Source of the DNA: Ectobacillus ponti
GTDB lineage: Bacteria; Bacillota; Bacilli; Bacillales; Bacillaceae_G
DNA: 64,000 nt
Assembly (NCBI RefSeq): GCF_024294785.1
Contig: NZ_JANCLT010000006.1
Location: forward strand, 124,001 to 188,000
Reading direction: 5' to 3'
Part shown: one piece after another, positions 34,868 to 44,551 of the stretch
Position numbering within the stretch: position 1 is the first letter of the stretch
Layout: every line of letters begins with the position of its first letter
Translations under genes and position numbers: made by a program
Notes under the pieces: model-generated
Seen by the model: only the letters and a program-made list of their open reading frames with translations
The model's database searches: none
What the model was told of the DNA's origin: nothing

Positions 34868-34894
34868 GTCTCCGGCAGGGGAGACTTATTTATT
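34865..34894 (+). terminator. Terminator after gerC-type gene
   Basis: TAAGTCTCC / GGAGACTTA stem, followed by TTTATTTT. Confidence 0.8.
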
Positions 34895-34967
34895 TTGGCG
34901 TTGCTGTTTCATATGCCTGCTTCCTATAATAAAGGGAGAAGCACTGCTTCAAATCTCAATGAATTGA

Positions 34968-35645
34968 GTGAAAATCATGCATTCACAATTTTGGACACCT
35001 GTCATGCTATCGATACAAACAGCCTGTGCGGCCGGCCTGATCGCCATGATTTCGGGCACGCTTGCCGGCCGTGCTATGGCCAAGTCTTCCTTTCGCGGGA
35101 AGGTGCTGCTTGAGACGCTGTTTCTGGCGCCGATTGTGCTGCCGCCGACTGTAGTCGGCTTCTTCTTGATTGTCATCTTTGGACGGACCAGCCCAATCGG
35201 CCAGTTCATTGAAGCGGTATTTCAGCAGCCCATTATGTTCACCTGGTGGGCGGCAGTTTTTGCCTCCGCCGTGGTTGCCTTCCCGCTGATGTATCAGTCT
35301 GCCAAAAGCGGCTTTTCCGGCAACTATCGGGCGCTTGAGGAAAGCGCCCGTGACCTTGGGGCGGATGAGAGGCGGGTGTTCTGGCACATCACGCTGCCGC
35401 TCGCTTTCCCGGCCTTGTTGAGCGGGGCCATTCTCAGCTTTGTCCGGGCATTGGGGGAGTTTGGGGCAACCTTCATGTTTGCGGGCAACATTCCCGGCCG
35501 GACCCAAACCTTGCCGCTGGCCATTTATATGGCGATGGACGCCGGAAATATGGAGTTGGCGTGGCTGTGGGTGCTGCTGACAGTCAGCTTGTCGCTGGCT
35601 TTCTTGGCTGTCATCCAAGTGTTACATACAAAGTGGCTTGGCTAA
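34968..35645 (+). CDS. modB: Molybdate ABC transporter permease
   Basis: A 225-residue permease with about five helices. The ModB/CysT motifs are LFLAPIVLPPTVVGFFL, the EAA loop EESARDLGADERRVFWHITLPLAFPALLSG, and FVRALGEFGATFMFAGNIPGRTQTLPLAIY. The GTG at 34968 or ATG at 34977 could be the start; neither has a strong ribosome site. Neither modA nor modC is adjacent, which is unusual. Some tungstate permeases look similar. Confidence 0.88.
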   Translation: MKIMHSQFWTPVMLSIQTACAAGLIAMISGTLAGRAMAKSSFRGKVLLETLFLAPIVLPPTVVGFFLIVIFGRTSPIGQFIEAVFQQPIMFTWWAAVFASAVVAFPLMYQSAKSGFSGNYRALEESARDLGADERRVFWHITLPLAFPALLSGAILSFVRALGEFGATFMFAGNIPGRTQTLPLAIYMAMDAGNMELAWLWVLLTVSLSLAFLAVIQVLHTKWLG

Positions 35646-35675
35646 AGGCTTTCCCGATTTTTGTAAAGAAATAAC

Positions 35676-35704
35676 TGGAAATAGATGGGGATAGCTGTTA
35701 TAAT
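35676..35704 (+). promoter_or_regulatory. Promoter of helD
   Basis: TGGAAA (35676-35681), 17-nt spacer, TATAAT (35699-35704). Transcription would start near 35711, upstream of a leader hairpin. Confidence 0.55.
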
Positions 35705-35738
35705 ATTTTTCTGTTTTAGTAAGAACGGTACAGGAAGC

Positions 35739-35770
35739 AAGGACAGGCTGCATGAGGCTTGTCCTTTTCT
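35739..35770 (+). terminator. Leader hairpin/terminator before helD
   Basis: AAGGACAGGC pairs with GCTTGTCCTT (one G-U) around an 8-nt loop, followed by TTCTT. It lies inside the helD leader, 24 nt before the ATG, and may attenuate transcription. Confidence 0.55.
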
Positions 35771-35793
35771 TGCCCTTGGAAGGAGGCATACAC

Positions 35794-38061
35794 ATGTCAG
35801 CAAAGCAGCATCCGGATTATCAGCAGGAGCAGGCTTACTTACAGTCTACGAGAACGTATATTCAACAGGTGCTGAAGGAAGCAAGGCAGAGCGGTGAGGA
35901 GTTTCAGGAGAATATATGGGAGGCCTTTGCGAATCTGAATTCCCTGGACAGTTCTCTTGGCTACACAAGCTTGCTTACAAACGTGCAGTTTTTGGAAATG
36001 GTCAAGCGGGAGCAGAAGCAGCTGGAGCGGGTGCAGAACCGCCCTTACTTTGCCAGAGTTGATTTTCAGGATACCACACAAAGCAGGCCGGAACCTCTGT
36101 ATATCGGCAAGGTATCCCTATATGACCGGTATACGCAGAAGAATATCATTGTGGACTGGCGTTCTCCTGTAGCCAATGTGTATTATGACGGCCGAATCGG
36201 CTATGTCTCCTATGAGGTCGGAGATGAAGTGATTGAAGGGGACATTTCGCTTAAGCGGCAGTATATCATCGAGGAGGGGGAGCTGCAGGAAATCCGGGAT
36301 ATTGATATCACAACCCATGATGACCTGCTGCAGGAGGCCCTGTCAGGCAGTGCGCAAAACCGCCTCACCGATATTGTATCAACCATTCAAGAGGAGCAGA
36401 ACCGGATTATCCGCGCTGACTTGTACCGCCCCCTTATTGTGCAGGGCGTGGCGGGCAGCGGGAAAACGACAATTGCTCTGCATCGGATCGCCTATTTCAT
36501 CTATAAGCATGCACAGCATTTTTCGCCGCAGTCCATCATGATTCTGGCGCCGAGCAAGCTGTTCTTGACGTATATTTCCGAGGTGCTGCCGGAGCTTGGG
36601 GTGGATCAGGTACAGCAGAAGACCTTTCTCGATTTTGTCCGGGAATGTGTAGACGAGAAGCTGGCATTCACCCGAATGGATCAGGACCTGGTTCCGCTTC
36701 TGTCGGGGATCAAGGAGCGTGAAGAGGTTGTCGCCTTTAAGGGATCGCTGCAGTATGCCCGCATGGTGCAGCAATATGCCAAGGATGTGGAAAAAGCGCT
36801 CGTGCCGCAGGAGGATTTCAAAATCGGCTCCATCACAGTGATGCGGCAGGAGCGGATCCGCAAGCTCTTTTTGCATGAATATAAGTATCTGCCCGTCTAC
36901 CGCCGTATGGAAAAGCTGAAGAATGTCCTGCAGAATTACGTGCGGACGAAGAAAAAGGAGCTGGAGGAGCGCATCCTGGAACGGTACGAGGTGAGCCTGG
37001 AAAAGGCGCTGGCCATTCAGAACGATGAGAAGCGGAAGGAAATGGTCACCCGGGTCATGGAGAAAAAGGAAGCGCTCCTGGAGGAATTTAAGCGGGAATG
37101 CCGGACGGCAGCGAACGCATACATGAAGAAGTTTCACAAGCGGGACATCTATAGCTACTATGAGGAGTTTTTGACAGATGGAGCGGTCCTCCGGCAGTAC
37201 GGCCCGCAGCTGAGCGAGGAGCTGTCGGCAGAGCTGCAGGCCTCCCGTTTGCCGAAGAAGCGGAGCTACCGGGCTGAGGACGCTGCGGCGCTTCTGTACC
37301 TGCAGCACTATTTGTACGGAACAAAGGTAGAAGTCAAAACGAAAAGTGTCGTGATTGACGAGGCACAGGACTATACGATGTTTGAAATGTATGCCTTAAA
37401 AAAGGTATGCCGGACCGAGCTGTTCACCATCCTCGGCGACCTGTCGCAGGGCATCCACAGCTACCGCGGCATTGGGCGCTGGGAGAAGCTGCAGCAGCAG
37501 CTGTTTCCGCAGGCAAGCTATATGACCCTGGAAAAAAGCTACCGGACTACCATTGAAATTATGAATCTGGCCAATCATGTCCTGAGCAGCTACTGTGAGG
37601 TGAAGGTGCCATTGGCGGTGCCGGTTGTCCGCCACGGCAGACTGCCGGAGTGCCGGCGATATGAGACTGATGGTGAATTGGCTGCTTTTGTGGAGGACAT
37701 GGTGCGCACAGGAAAGGAAGCGAAGCTGAAATCCTTTGCCCTGCTGGGGAAAACGAAGGAAGAGTGCGAGCGGGTGGTAAAAGTGCTGGAGAAGTACAGC
37801 CTGCTTCCTGTCCAGCTGATGACTGAGCAGCAGGAGCTGGATCATGACTTTCTCTCAGTCATCCCTGTCCATGTTGCCAAAGGGCTGGAGTTTGACTGTG
37901 TCGGGATTGTCTCCTATCACGAGGCTTATCAGCCGGAGGAGCTGGACGCCCAGCTGCTGTATGTCGGGATGACAAGGCCGCTGCACCGGCTGCATGTATA
38001 TGCGAAAGAGCCTGGTGCTGTGCTGCTCGGCAGTGTGCCGGAAGGGCTGCTGAGCTTATGA
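35794..38061 (+). CDS. helD: RNA polymerase recycling motor HelD
   Basis: A 755-residue SF1 (UvrD/Rep-like) ATPase close in length to B. subtilis HelD (774). An N-terminal coiled-coil arm (1-90) enters the RNA polymerase channel. A 1A domain carries VQGVAGSGKTTIALHRIAYFIY (Walker A), followed by VVIDEAQDYTMFEM (Walker B) and YRTTIEIMNLANHV. The C-terminal motifs include HVAKGLEFDCVGIVSY and LLYVGMTRPLHRL. HelD releases stalled RNA polymerase from nucleic acid using ATP. AAGGAGG and a 7-nt spacer set the start at 35794 rather than 35752. A coupled acetyltransferase follows. Confidence 0.93.
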   Translation: MSAKQHPDYQQEQAYLQSTRTYIQQVLKEARQSGEEFQENIWEAFANLNSLDSSLGYTSLLTNVQFLEMVKREQKQLERVQNRPYFARVDFQDTTQSRPEPLYIGKVSLYDRYTQKNIIVDWRSPVANVYYDGRIGYVSYEVGDEVIEGDISLKRQYIIEEGELQEIRDIDITTHDDLLQEALSGSAQNRLTDIVSTIQEEQNRIIRADLYRPLIVQGVAGSGKTTIALHRIAYFIYKHAQHFSPQSIMILAPSKLFLTYISEVLPELGVDQVQQKTFLDFVRECVDEKLAFTRMDQDLVPLLSGIKEREEVVAFKGSLQYARMVQQYAKDVEKALVPQEDFKIGSITVMRQERIRKLFLHEYKYLPVYRRMEKLKNVLQNYVRTKKKELEERILERYEVSLEKALAIQNDEKRKEMVTRVMEKKEALLEEFKRECRTAANAYMKKFHKRDIYSYYEEFLTDGAVLRQYGPQLSEELSAELQASRLPKKRSYRAEDAAALLYLQHYLYGTKVEVKTKSVVIDEAQDYTMFEMYALKKVCRTELFTILGDLSQGIHSYRGIGRWEKLQQQLFPQASYMTLEKSYRTTIEIMNLANHVLSSYCEVKVPLAVPVVRHGRLPECRRYETDGELAAFVEDMVRTGKEAKLKSFALLGKTKEECERVVKVLEKYSLLPVQLMTEQQELDHDFLSVIPVHVAKGLEFDCVGIVSYHEAYQPEELDAQLLYVGMTRPLHRLHVYAKEPGAVLLGSVPEGLLSL

Positions 38062-38504
38062 AGATGAAGAAGATGACCGAGCAAATCATACAACCGGAGC
38101 TGTATGATTTGCTTTCTTTGGCTGCGGCGGCAGACAAAATTCCTGCTATTTATAAGGAATATGTAATAAACAAAAATAGAGGATTATATGCTTGGATGGA
38201 GAATGAAAATATTGTCGGCTGCATTGGGATTGAACTGTCCGGGGCGGGTGCAGCGGAGATTTGTCATCTTGCTGTCGCTCCTTCTTGTCAAAGGAAAGGC
38301 ATTGCCGGCAATATGATTCGCCGTGTTTGCCGGCTGTATCATCTGCAGCAGCTGACAGCAGAAACAGATGCCGATGCCGTCGGATTCTATCGAAGCTGCG
38401 GGTTTGCTGTTTCAAGTTTGGGAGAGAAGTATCCAGGGGTGGAGAGATTTTTTTGCAAATATATACGACATAAGGGGAGAAGAAGAGATGAAGCAGCAGA
38501 TTAG
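38058..38504 (+). CDS. GNAT-family N-acetyltransferase
   Basis: A 148-residue GNAT protein. Motif A (AEICHLAVAPSCQRKGIAGNMIRRV) binds acetyl-CoA, and the end of the fold is DADAVGFYRSCGFAVSSLG. It overlaps the helD stop by 4 nt (ATGA). The substrate is unknown. Confidence 0.85.
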   Translation: MKMKKMTEQIIQPELYDLLSLAAAADKIPAIYKEYVINKNRGLYAWMENENIVGCIGIELSGAGAAEICHLAVAPSCQRKGIAGNMIRRVCRLYHLQQLTAETDADAVGFYRSCGFAVSSLGEKYPGVERFFCKYIRHKGRRRDEAAD

Positions 38505-38892
38505 CTACGAAATTAATGGCGGAGTCGAAGTGGGAGAGGTGCTGAAGCTGTACCGGGAAGCCGGGCTGAATCGGCCGCAGGAAGCGGCAAAGCTGCGGAT
38601 GATGCTGGACCGGGCAACAGTGCGGATTGCCGCGCGTCATGAGGGACGGCTTGTCGGATTTCTCCGCGCCTTCACGGATGCCTGCTTTGATTGCTATGTG
38701 AATGACCTGGCTGTTCATCCGGATTATCAGGGAAAAGGCATTGGCGAAGAGCTGCTGAAGCAGCTGACCGGGCTGCTGGAGGAAGGGACGATGCTGTTTC
38801 TGCTGACCGCCCCGGAAGCCGCCGGCTTTTATGAAAAGCAGCAATTCCGCACCTTTGACAACCCGCGGACTGCATTGTATAAGAAAGCATAA
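38488..38892 (+). CDS. GNAT-family N-acetyltransferase (YjdG/PaiA-like small type)
   Basis: A 134-residue GNAT protein with LVGFLRAFTDACFDCYVNDLAVHPDYQGKGIGEELLKQL (motif A) and EAAGFYEKQQF. GGGGAG precedes the ATG at 38488, which lies within the end of the previous gene. Two different small acetyltransferases are thus coupled to helD. The substrate is unknown. Confidence 0.85.
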   Translation: MKQQISYEINGGVEVGEVLKLYREAGLNRPQEAAKLRMMLDRATVRIAARHEGRLVGFLRAFTDACFDCYVNDLAVHPDYQGKGIGEELLKQLTGLLEEGTMLFLLTAPEAAGFYEKQQFRTFDNPRTALYKKA

Positions 38893-38917
38893 AAAGCCGC
38901 AGCCGCGGCTTTTTATT
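38891..38917. terminator. Bidirectional terminator
   Basis: AAAAAGCCGC / GCGGCTTTTT stem with AGCC loop lies between the convergent GNAT and pncB genes and offers T-runs both ways. Confidence 0.88.
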
Positions 38918-40379
38918 GTGATGTTCGCGCGGCTTCTTCCCGCACACGTTGAATATGCTGCATTTTATTATCCCAGCAGGCCTGGCTGAGGTCGACCGGA
39001 TACTCCTCGGGATTCATCGTCCGCTTATATTCCTCCCACAGCAGGCCCAAGTTGCCGGCAGCATACGCCTGAATATCGCGGATGTCGGGCAAGGTGTAGA
39101 CAAGCTTGCCGTTTTGAAAAATATCGTGCTGCAATTCCCTCGCTTCAAAGTCAGTCACAAATTTACTGATGAAGGTGTGCACAGGGTGGAACATGCGCAG
39201 TCTTTCTTCGTGCTGCGGCTCCTCATGCTCCAAAGCAATATAATCTCCTTCGGAATGGCCATTCACCTTATTGATGATTCGATACACCCGCTTTAAGCCG
39301 GGCGTACTGATTTTTTCAGGATTTGAGGAAAGCTTAATTGTGTCCAGCATCTCGCCCTTCTCACCTTCAATCGAAACGAGCTTGTAGACTGCCCCCAAGG
39401 CCGGCTGTTCAAAGGCTGTGATCAGCTTGGTGCCGACACCCCACATATCAATCTTGGCCCCTTGCGCCTGCAGGTTCATAATCGTGTATTCATCGAGGTC
39501 GCTGGAAGCAATGATTTTTGCTTGCGGAAAGCCGGCAGCATCGAGCATTTTCCGCGCTTCCTTCGACAGATAGGCCATATCCCCGCTGTCGAGGCGGATG
39601 CCGACAAACTCGATTTTGTCCCCAAATTCCTTGGCCACACGGATAGCATTCGGCACGCCGGACTTGAGTGTATCGTACGTATCCACAAGAAACACGCACT
39701 TTCGGTGTGAGGCTGCGTACTCGCAGAAGGCCTTGTATTCATCCCGATAGGCCTGTACGAGAGCGTGGGCATGTGTCCCTGTAACAGGGATGCCGAACTT
39801 CTTGCCGGCACGCACGTTGCTCGTAGCGGCAAACCCGCCGATAAAGGCTGCGCGTGTTCCCCAAATGGCAGCATCAAATTCGTGCGCCCGCCGTGTCCCG
39901 AATTCCATCAGTGCGCCATTGCCGGCCACCTGCTTCATCCGGCATGCCTTCGTGGCGATTAAGGTTTGATAATTGACAATATTGAGCAGAGCCGTTTCAA
40001 TCAGCTGTGCCTCTGCCAACGGTGCCTCCACCCGGATAAGGGGCTCATTGCTGAACGCAAGTTCTCCCTCCTGCATGGACCGGAGATTCCCGGTGAAGCG
40101 GAGCTTGCTCAAGTAATCCAGGAATTCTTCTTCATACTCCAATTCCTCCCGCAGATAGGCGATATCACTTTCTGTGAAGCGGAAGGATTGCAGGTATTGA
40201 ATGATTTTCTCCAGACCGGCAAATACCGCATAGCCATTGCCAAAAGGCAGCTTGCGAAAATAAATCTCGAACACAGACCGGCGATTGTGGATGCCATCGC
40301 GCCAGTATGTTTCTGTCATATTAATTTGATATAAGTCCGTATGCAGCCCGAAGCTGTCATCCGCATAATGTTTCTCCAT
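38913..40379 (-). CDS. pncB: Nicotinate phosphoribosyltransferase
   Basis: NAPRTase (488 residues) converts nicotinate, PRPP and ATP to nicotinate mononucleotide. It begins FGLHTDLYQINMTETYW, has FGTRRAHEFDAAIWGTRAAFIGGFAATSNVRAGKKFGIPVTGTHAHALV and LDSGDMAYLSKEARKMLDAAGFPQAKIIASSDLDEYTI, and ends with the conserved zinc-like/regulatory tail. GGAGGGG is 6 nt before the ATG on the minus strand. Together with nadE at 23.6 kb it covers NAD salvage. It is divergent from the nprR-type gene. Confidence 0.95.
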   Translation of the reverse strand: MEKHYADDSFGLHTDLYQINMTETYWRDGIHNRRSVFEIYFRKLPFGNGYAVFAGLEKIIQYLQSFRFTESDIAYLREELEYEEEFLDYLSKLRFTGNLRSMQEGELAFSNEPLIRVEAPLAEAQLIETALLNIVNYQTLIATKACRMKQVAGNGALMEFGTRRAHEFDAAIWGTRAAFIGGFAATSNVRAGKKFGIPVTGTHAHALVQAYRDEYKAFCEYAASHRKCVFLVDTYDTLKSGVPNAIRVAKEFGDKIEFVGIRLDSGDMAYLSKEARKMLDAAGFPQAKIIASSDLDEYTIMNLQAQGAKIDMWGVGTKLITAFEQPALGAVYKLVSIEGEKGEMLDTIKLSSNPEKISTPGLKRVYRIINKVNGHSEGDYIALEHEEPQHEERLRMFHPVHTFISKFVTDFEARELQHDIFQNGKLVYTLPDIRDIQAYAAGNLGLLWEEYKRTMNPEEYPVDLSQACWDNKMQHIQRVREEAARTSQ

Positions 40380-40483
40380 CTGGACCCCTCCATCCTTGGT
40401 CTGTTATACAGTATGAGTCAGAATGCTGTTAAAAATTCCCTTCTATATGAAGGGATGAAATTCCTTGTCCACAGCCTTGCCGG

Positions 40484-40506
40484 GACTTGAAAATGTAACA
40501 AAAGTC
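40484..40506. promoter_or_regulatory. Candidate NprR box upstream of nprR
   Basis: GACTT-N13-AAGTC inverted repeat, with the internal sequence ACTTGAAAATGTAACAAAAGT closely matching ACTTGAGAAAGTTATAAAGT upstream of the protease gene. The site lies about 14 nt upstream of the predicted -35, an activator-like position. Confidence 0.5.
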
Positions 40507-40519
40507 TGACGATTCCTTG

Positions 40520-40548
40520 TTTTCTTTCCAGAACAGAGAGAGTAAAAT
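40520..40548 (+). promoter_or_regulatory. Promoter of the nprR-type gene
   Basis: TTTTCT (40520-40525), 17-nt spacer, TAAAAT (40543-40548). The weak -35 agrees with a need for activation. Confidence 0.5.
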
Positions 40549-40576
40549 AGAGACACAATGAAGAAGGGATGGAGGG

Positions 40577-41857
40577 ATGAACTTGCAGTCGACAAAGCTG
40601 GTTGGCAAGGACCTCTTTTATAAGCGTCTGGAAAAGAAGATGAAGCAGGAGGAGCTCTGCCGGGGTATTTGTTCGGTATCCTACTTGAGTAAGATTGAAA
40701 ACGACAGGCTTGTCCCCTCTGCTGATATTTTGCGACTGCTGTGCGAGCGCCTCGGAATTGAAGAAGATAGTGTAAGAGACATGGAGGAAGATGTAGCTGA
40801 CAAGCTGGATAAATGGAATGCCGCATTACGGGATACGGAACGTGAAGCAGCCGCAGAGCTGTACGGGGAGCTGGAGGCAAAGCTTGCACGCATTTCCAAC
40901 GCGGAGATATTAAACTACTATAATGTGCTGCGCCTGCGATACAAGGTGCTGGTGCGGGACATGCAGGAAGCGGAACAACTGGCTAAGGATCTAAAGAAAG
41001 CGGCGGCAAAGTATGCGCCGTTTCACCGTATGCTTTACACATATGTATGCGGAATCATGGCTTGTATAAAGGGCGAGTGGGGGCAGGGGATCCATGTCCT
41101 GACAGAAGCCGAAAAGCAAGCAAGAGAGCTGAAATACTTTGAAGCAGGCATGTACTACAATCTCGCGCTGGCCCACAGCAGGATGCACAACGTATACAAG
41201 TCGCTGTATTTTGCACAGATTGCGATGGATGGGCTGCAGAATGACTATATGTTCCGTGTAATTATTAACTGCCAGATCATTATGGCTATCAACTATACCC
41301 GCTTAGGGGAGTATGAGCGGGCACTGCAGACTTACGAGAAGATTTTGCAGGCGGCGGCTTCATTCTCGGATCGAAGTGAGATATATGCCATTGTGTATCA
41401 CAATATGGGACACGTACATTCTCATCAGCATAATCTTGAAAGCGCAATTAAATGGTATTTGAAAAGCTTAGGGCATAAACAGTCAGGTACCGACAGCTAC
41501 CTGGTTACTCTGCAGGAACTCGTGAGCCAATACTTGTCTCTAAATTTGCTGGAGGAGGCAAAAAGCTGGATTACTGTCGGGGTAGAGATTGCACTTCAAG
41601 GAGTGGTGGAAGAACACTGGAAATACATATTCCAGGCAGCCTATTACAAATATTGTTCAAACTCTAAACTCTATAAGGAGTTTCTGGAGAAGGAAGCCAT
41701 TCCATTTTTTAAGGATAGAAAAAGTTGGCATAATTTGAAAAAAGTATATTTACAGCTTGCAGAATATTTTGAAATGAAGCTAGAATATAAGGAAAGTGCA
41801 CGCTATTATAAATTAGCTGTACAAATAGCAGAACAGGGGAGAGAGGAGAAAATATGA
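40577..41857 (+). CDS. nprR: RNPP-family peptide-responsive regulator, NprR-like
   Basis: A 426-residue cytoplasmic regulator, close to the length of B. cereus NprR (about 423). Residues 10-65 form an HTH_3 domain (KKMKQEELCRGICSVSYLSKIENDRLVPSADILRLLCERLG). The rest is built of TPR-like helical pairs (YYNLALAHSRMHNVYKSLYFAQIAM; YHNMGHVHSHQHNLESAIKWYLKSLG). Such proteins bind a re-imported peptide in the TPR groove. The ATG at 40577 abuts GGAGGG, so the TTG at 40583 (6 nt from it) is an alternative start. The stop overlaps the start of the pheromone precursor gene (ATGA). The assignment to NprR rather than PlcR or Rap rests on the HTH, the length and the neighbouring neutral protease. Confidence 0.85.
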   Translation: MNLQSTKLVGKDLFYKRLEKKMKQEELCRGICSVSYLSKIENDRLVPSADILRLLCERLGIEEDSVRDMEEDVADKLDKWNAALRDTEREAAAELYGELEAKLARISNAEILNYYNVLRLRYKVLVRDMQEAEQLAKDLKKAAAKYAPFHRMLYTYVCGIMACIKGEWGQGIHVLTEAEKQARELKYFEAGMYYNLALAHSRMHNVYKSLYFAQIAMDGLQNDYMFRVIINCQIIMAINYTRLGEYERALQTYEKILQAAASFSDRSEIYAIVYHNMGHVHSHQHNLESAIKWYLKSLGHKQSGTDSYLVTLQELVSQYLSLNLLEEAKSWITVGVEIALQGVVEEHWKYIFQAAYYKYCSNSKLYKEFLEKEAIPFFKDRKSWHNLKKVYLQLAEYFEMKLEYKESARYYKLAVQIAEQGREEKI

Positions 41858-42141
41858 GAAAAATTTTATTAACAGGATTGGTTTTGGGTTCCCTTGTACT
41901 AGGGGGAGTAACGCCACAGTTTGATGCAGACCATCCAGGTTTATTTGCCAAGCGTGGAGCGGTAACGCCGCAGTTTGATGCAGACCATCCAGGTTTATTT
42001 GCCAAGCGTGGAGCGGTAACGCCGCAGTTTGACGCAGACCATCCAGGCTTATTTGCCAAGCGTGGAGCAGTAACGCCGCAGTTTGACGCAGACCATCCAG
42101 GCCTGTTCGCTAAGGGAAGCGATGTGCAGGCAACCGTATAA
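41854..42141 (+). CDS. Pheromone precursor with four tandem copies of an 18-residue unit (NprX-like)
   Basis: A 95-residue exported propeptide. Residues 1-18 (MRKILLTGLVLGSLVLGG) form a short signal sequence. From residue 19 come four tandem units of VTPQFDADHPGLFAKRGA; the fourth ends VTPQFDADHPGLFAK followed by GSDVQATV. The 54-nt DNA repeats differ at several third positions and one Leu codon, all silent. GAGAGGAG precedes the ATG, which overlaps the regulator's stop. Position and structure match Phr, PapR or NprX precursors, which usually contain one signal. The active part is probably within TPQFDADHPGLFAK, because the KRGA is absent after copy 4. A terminator follows. Confidence 0.85.
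   Translation: MRKILLTGLVLGSLVLGGVTPQFDADHPGLFAKRGAVTPQFDADHPGLFAKRGAVTPQFDADHPGLFAKRGAVTPQFDADHPGLFAKGSDVQATV
41908..42114 (+). repeat. 54-nt tandem coding repeat, four copies (last one 45 nt)
   Basis: Copies start at 41908, 41962, 42016 and 42070. Differences between successive copies: CCA/CCG; GAT/GAC, GGT/GGC, GCG/GCA; TTA/CTG, TTT/TTC, GCC/GCT. Every change keeps the amino acid. Confidence 0.97.
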
Positions 42142-42149
42142 GCCAGTAA

Positions 42150-42190
42150 AAAATCCTGTTTTACCGTGCCTGGTAAAGCAGGACTTTTTA
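42150..42190 (+). terminator. Terminator after pheromone precursor gene
   Basis: TCCTG-t-TTTACC pairs with GGTAAA-g-CAGGA around a 6-nt loop and is followed by a T-run, so the protease needs its own promoter. Confidence 0.82.
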
Positions 42191-42225
42191 ATTTATATAA
42201 AAATTGTTTAAGAAATGCATGCAAA

Positions 42226-43965
<1,740 letters not shown>

Positions 43966-43971
43966 AAAGCG

Positions 43972-44003
43972 AGGCACACGGCATAGCCGTGTGCCTGTTT
44001 TCT
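43972..44003 (+). terminator. Terminator of npr
   Basis: AGGCACACGGC / GCCGTGTGCCT stem with ATA loop, then GTTTTCTTT. Confidence 0.88.
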
Positions 44004-44035
44004 TTGTATAATGGAAAAAATGGGAAGGAGCGCTG

Positions 44036-44551
44036 ATGCATATGAGTCTTCTCGGTGTCTTTGGCATACTCAGTATGGTGCTGTGTATCCTGCTTGCTTT
44101 TTATATGAAATGGAACCAGGAGCGGATTCAGCTCATGCTTCAGGAGGGCTGGCGCAAGACCGGTTTTTTCATATTGGGGCTGAATGGATTGCTGGCAGCC
44201 TGCGCGCTGCTTGGCGTTGCCGGCAGCTCCGACATTACGCCGTATTTATCCATTCCAGCCGCGGCTTGCTGGGGGATATCCAGTGTATCCATTTGGCGCA
44301 TGCTGGGGGCTTGCCGGACGGAAGGGATGGGCGGCCGCTTGAGAAGAGGACTTCTGGGAAGTGTTCCTTATCTGATGCTGTTTGTTTTGTTTTTATACGA
44401 ATGCGTAACCAAATCCTTTGAGCAAATGCTATTGGCTGTCATTGGCTGCATCTGCGCCTTTCTCGCCTGGGGCGGCACAATTTTCTTTACGGTATGGTAC
44501 CGGCCGGCTGAAGGCGGGCAAAGCATAGAGGGCGCTTCGGAAAGCATTTAA
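44036..44551 (+). CDS. Multi-pass membrane protein, hypothetical
   Basis: A 171-residue protein with four or five predicted helices (about 4-24, 43-63, 68-86, 105-122, 128-152) and few charged residues. The family was not recognised. GGAAGGAG precedes the ATG. Its stop overlaps by 4 nt the stop of the convergent TVP38-type gene. Confidence 0.65.
   Translation: MHMSLLGVFGILSMVLCILLAFYMKWNQERIQLMLQEGWRKTGFFILGLNGLLAACALLGVAGSSDITPYLSIPAAACWGISSVSIWRMLGACRTEGMGGRLRRGLLGSVPYLMLFVLFLYECVTKSFEQMLLAVIGCICAFLAWGGTIFFTVWYRPAEGGQSIEGASESI

Noticed and set aside
41709-42224. Minus-strand ORF with repeated LANKPGWSASNCGVTAPR units opposite the pheromone gene
   Set aside because: It is the mirror of the 54-nt repeat, spans the terminator and has no signal sequence. 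The plus-strand frame has the ribosome site, the signal sequence and purely silent variation.
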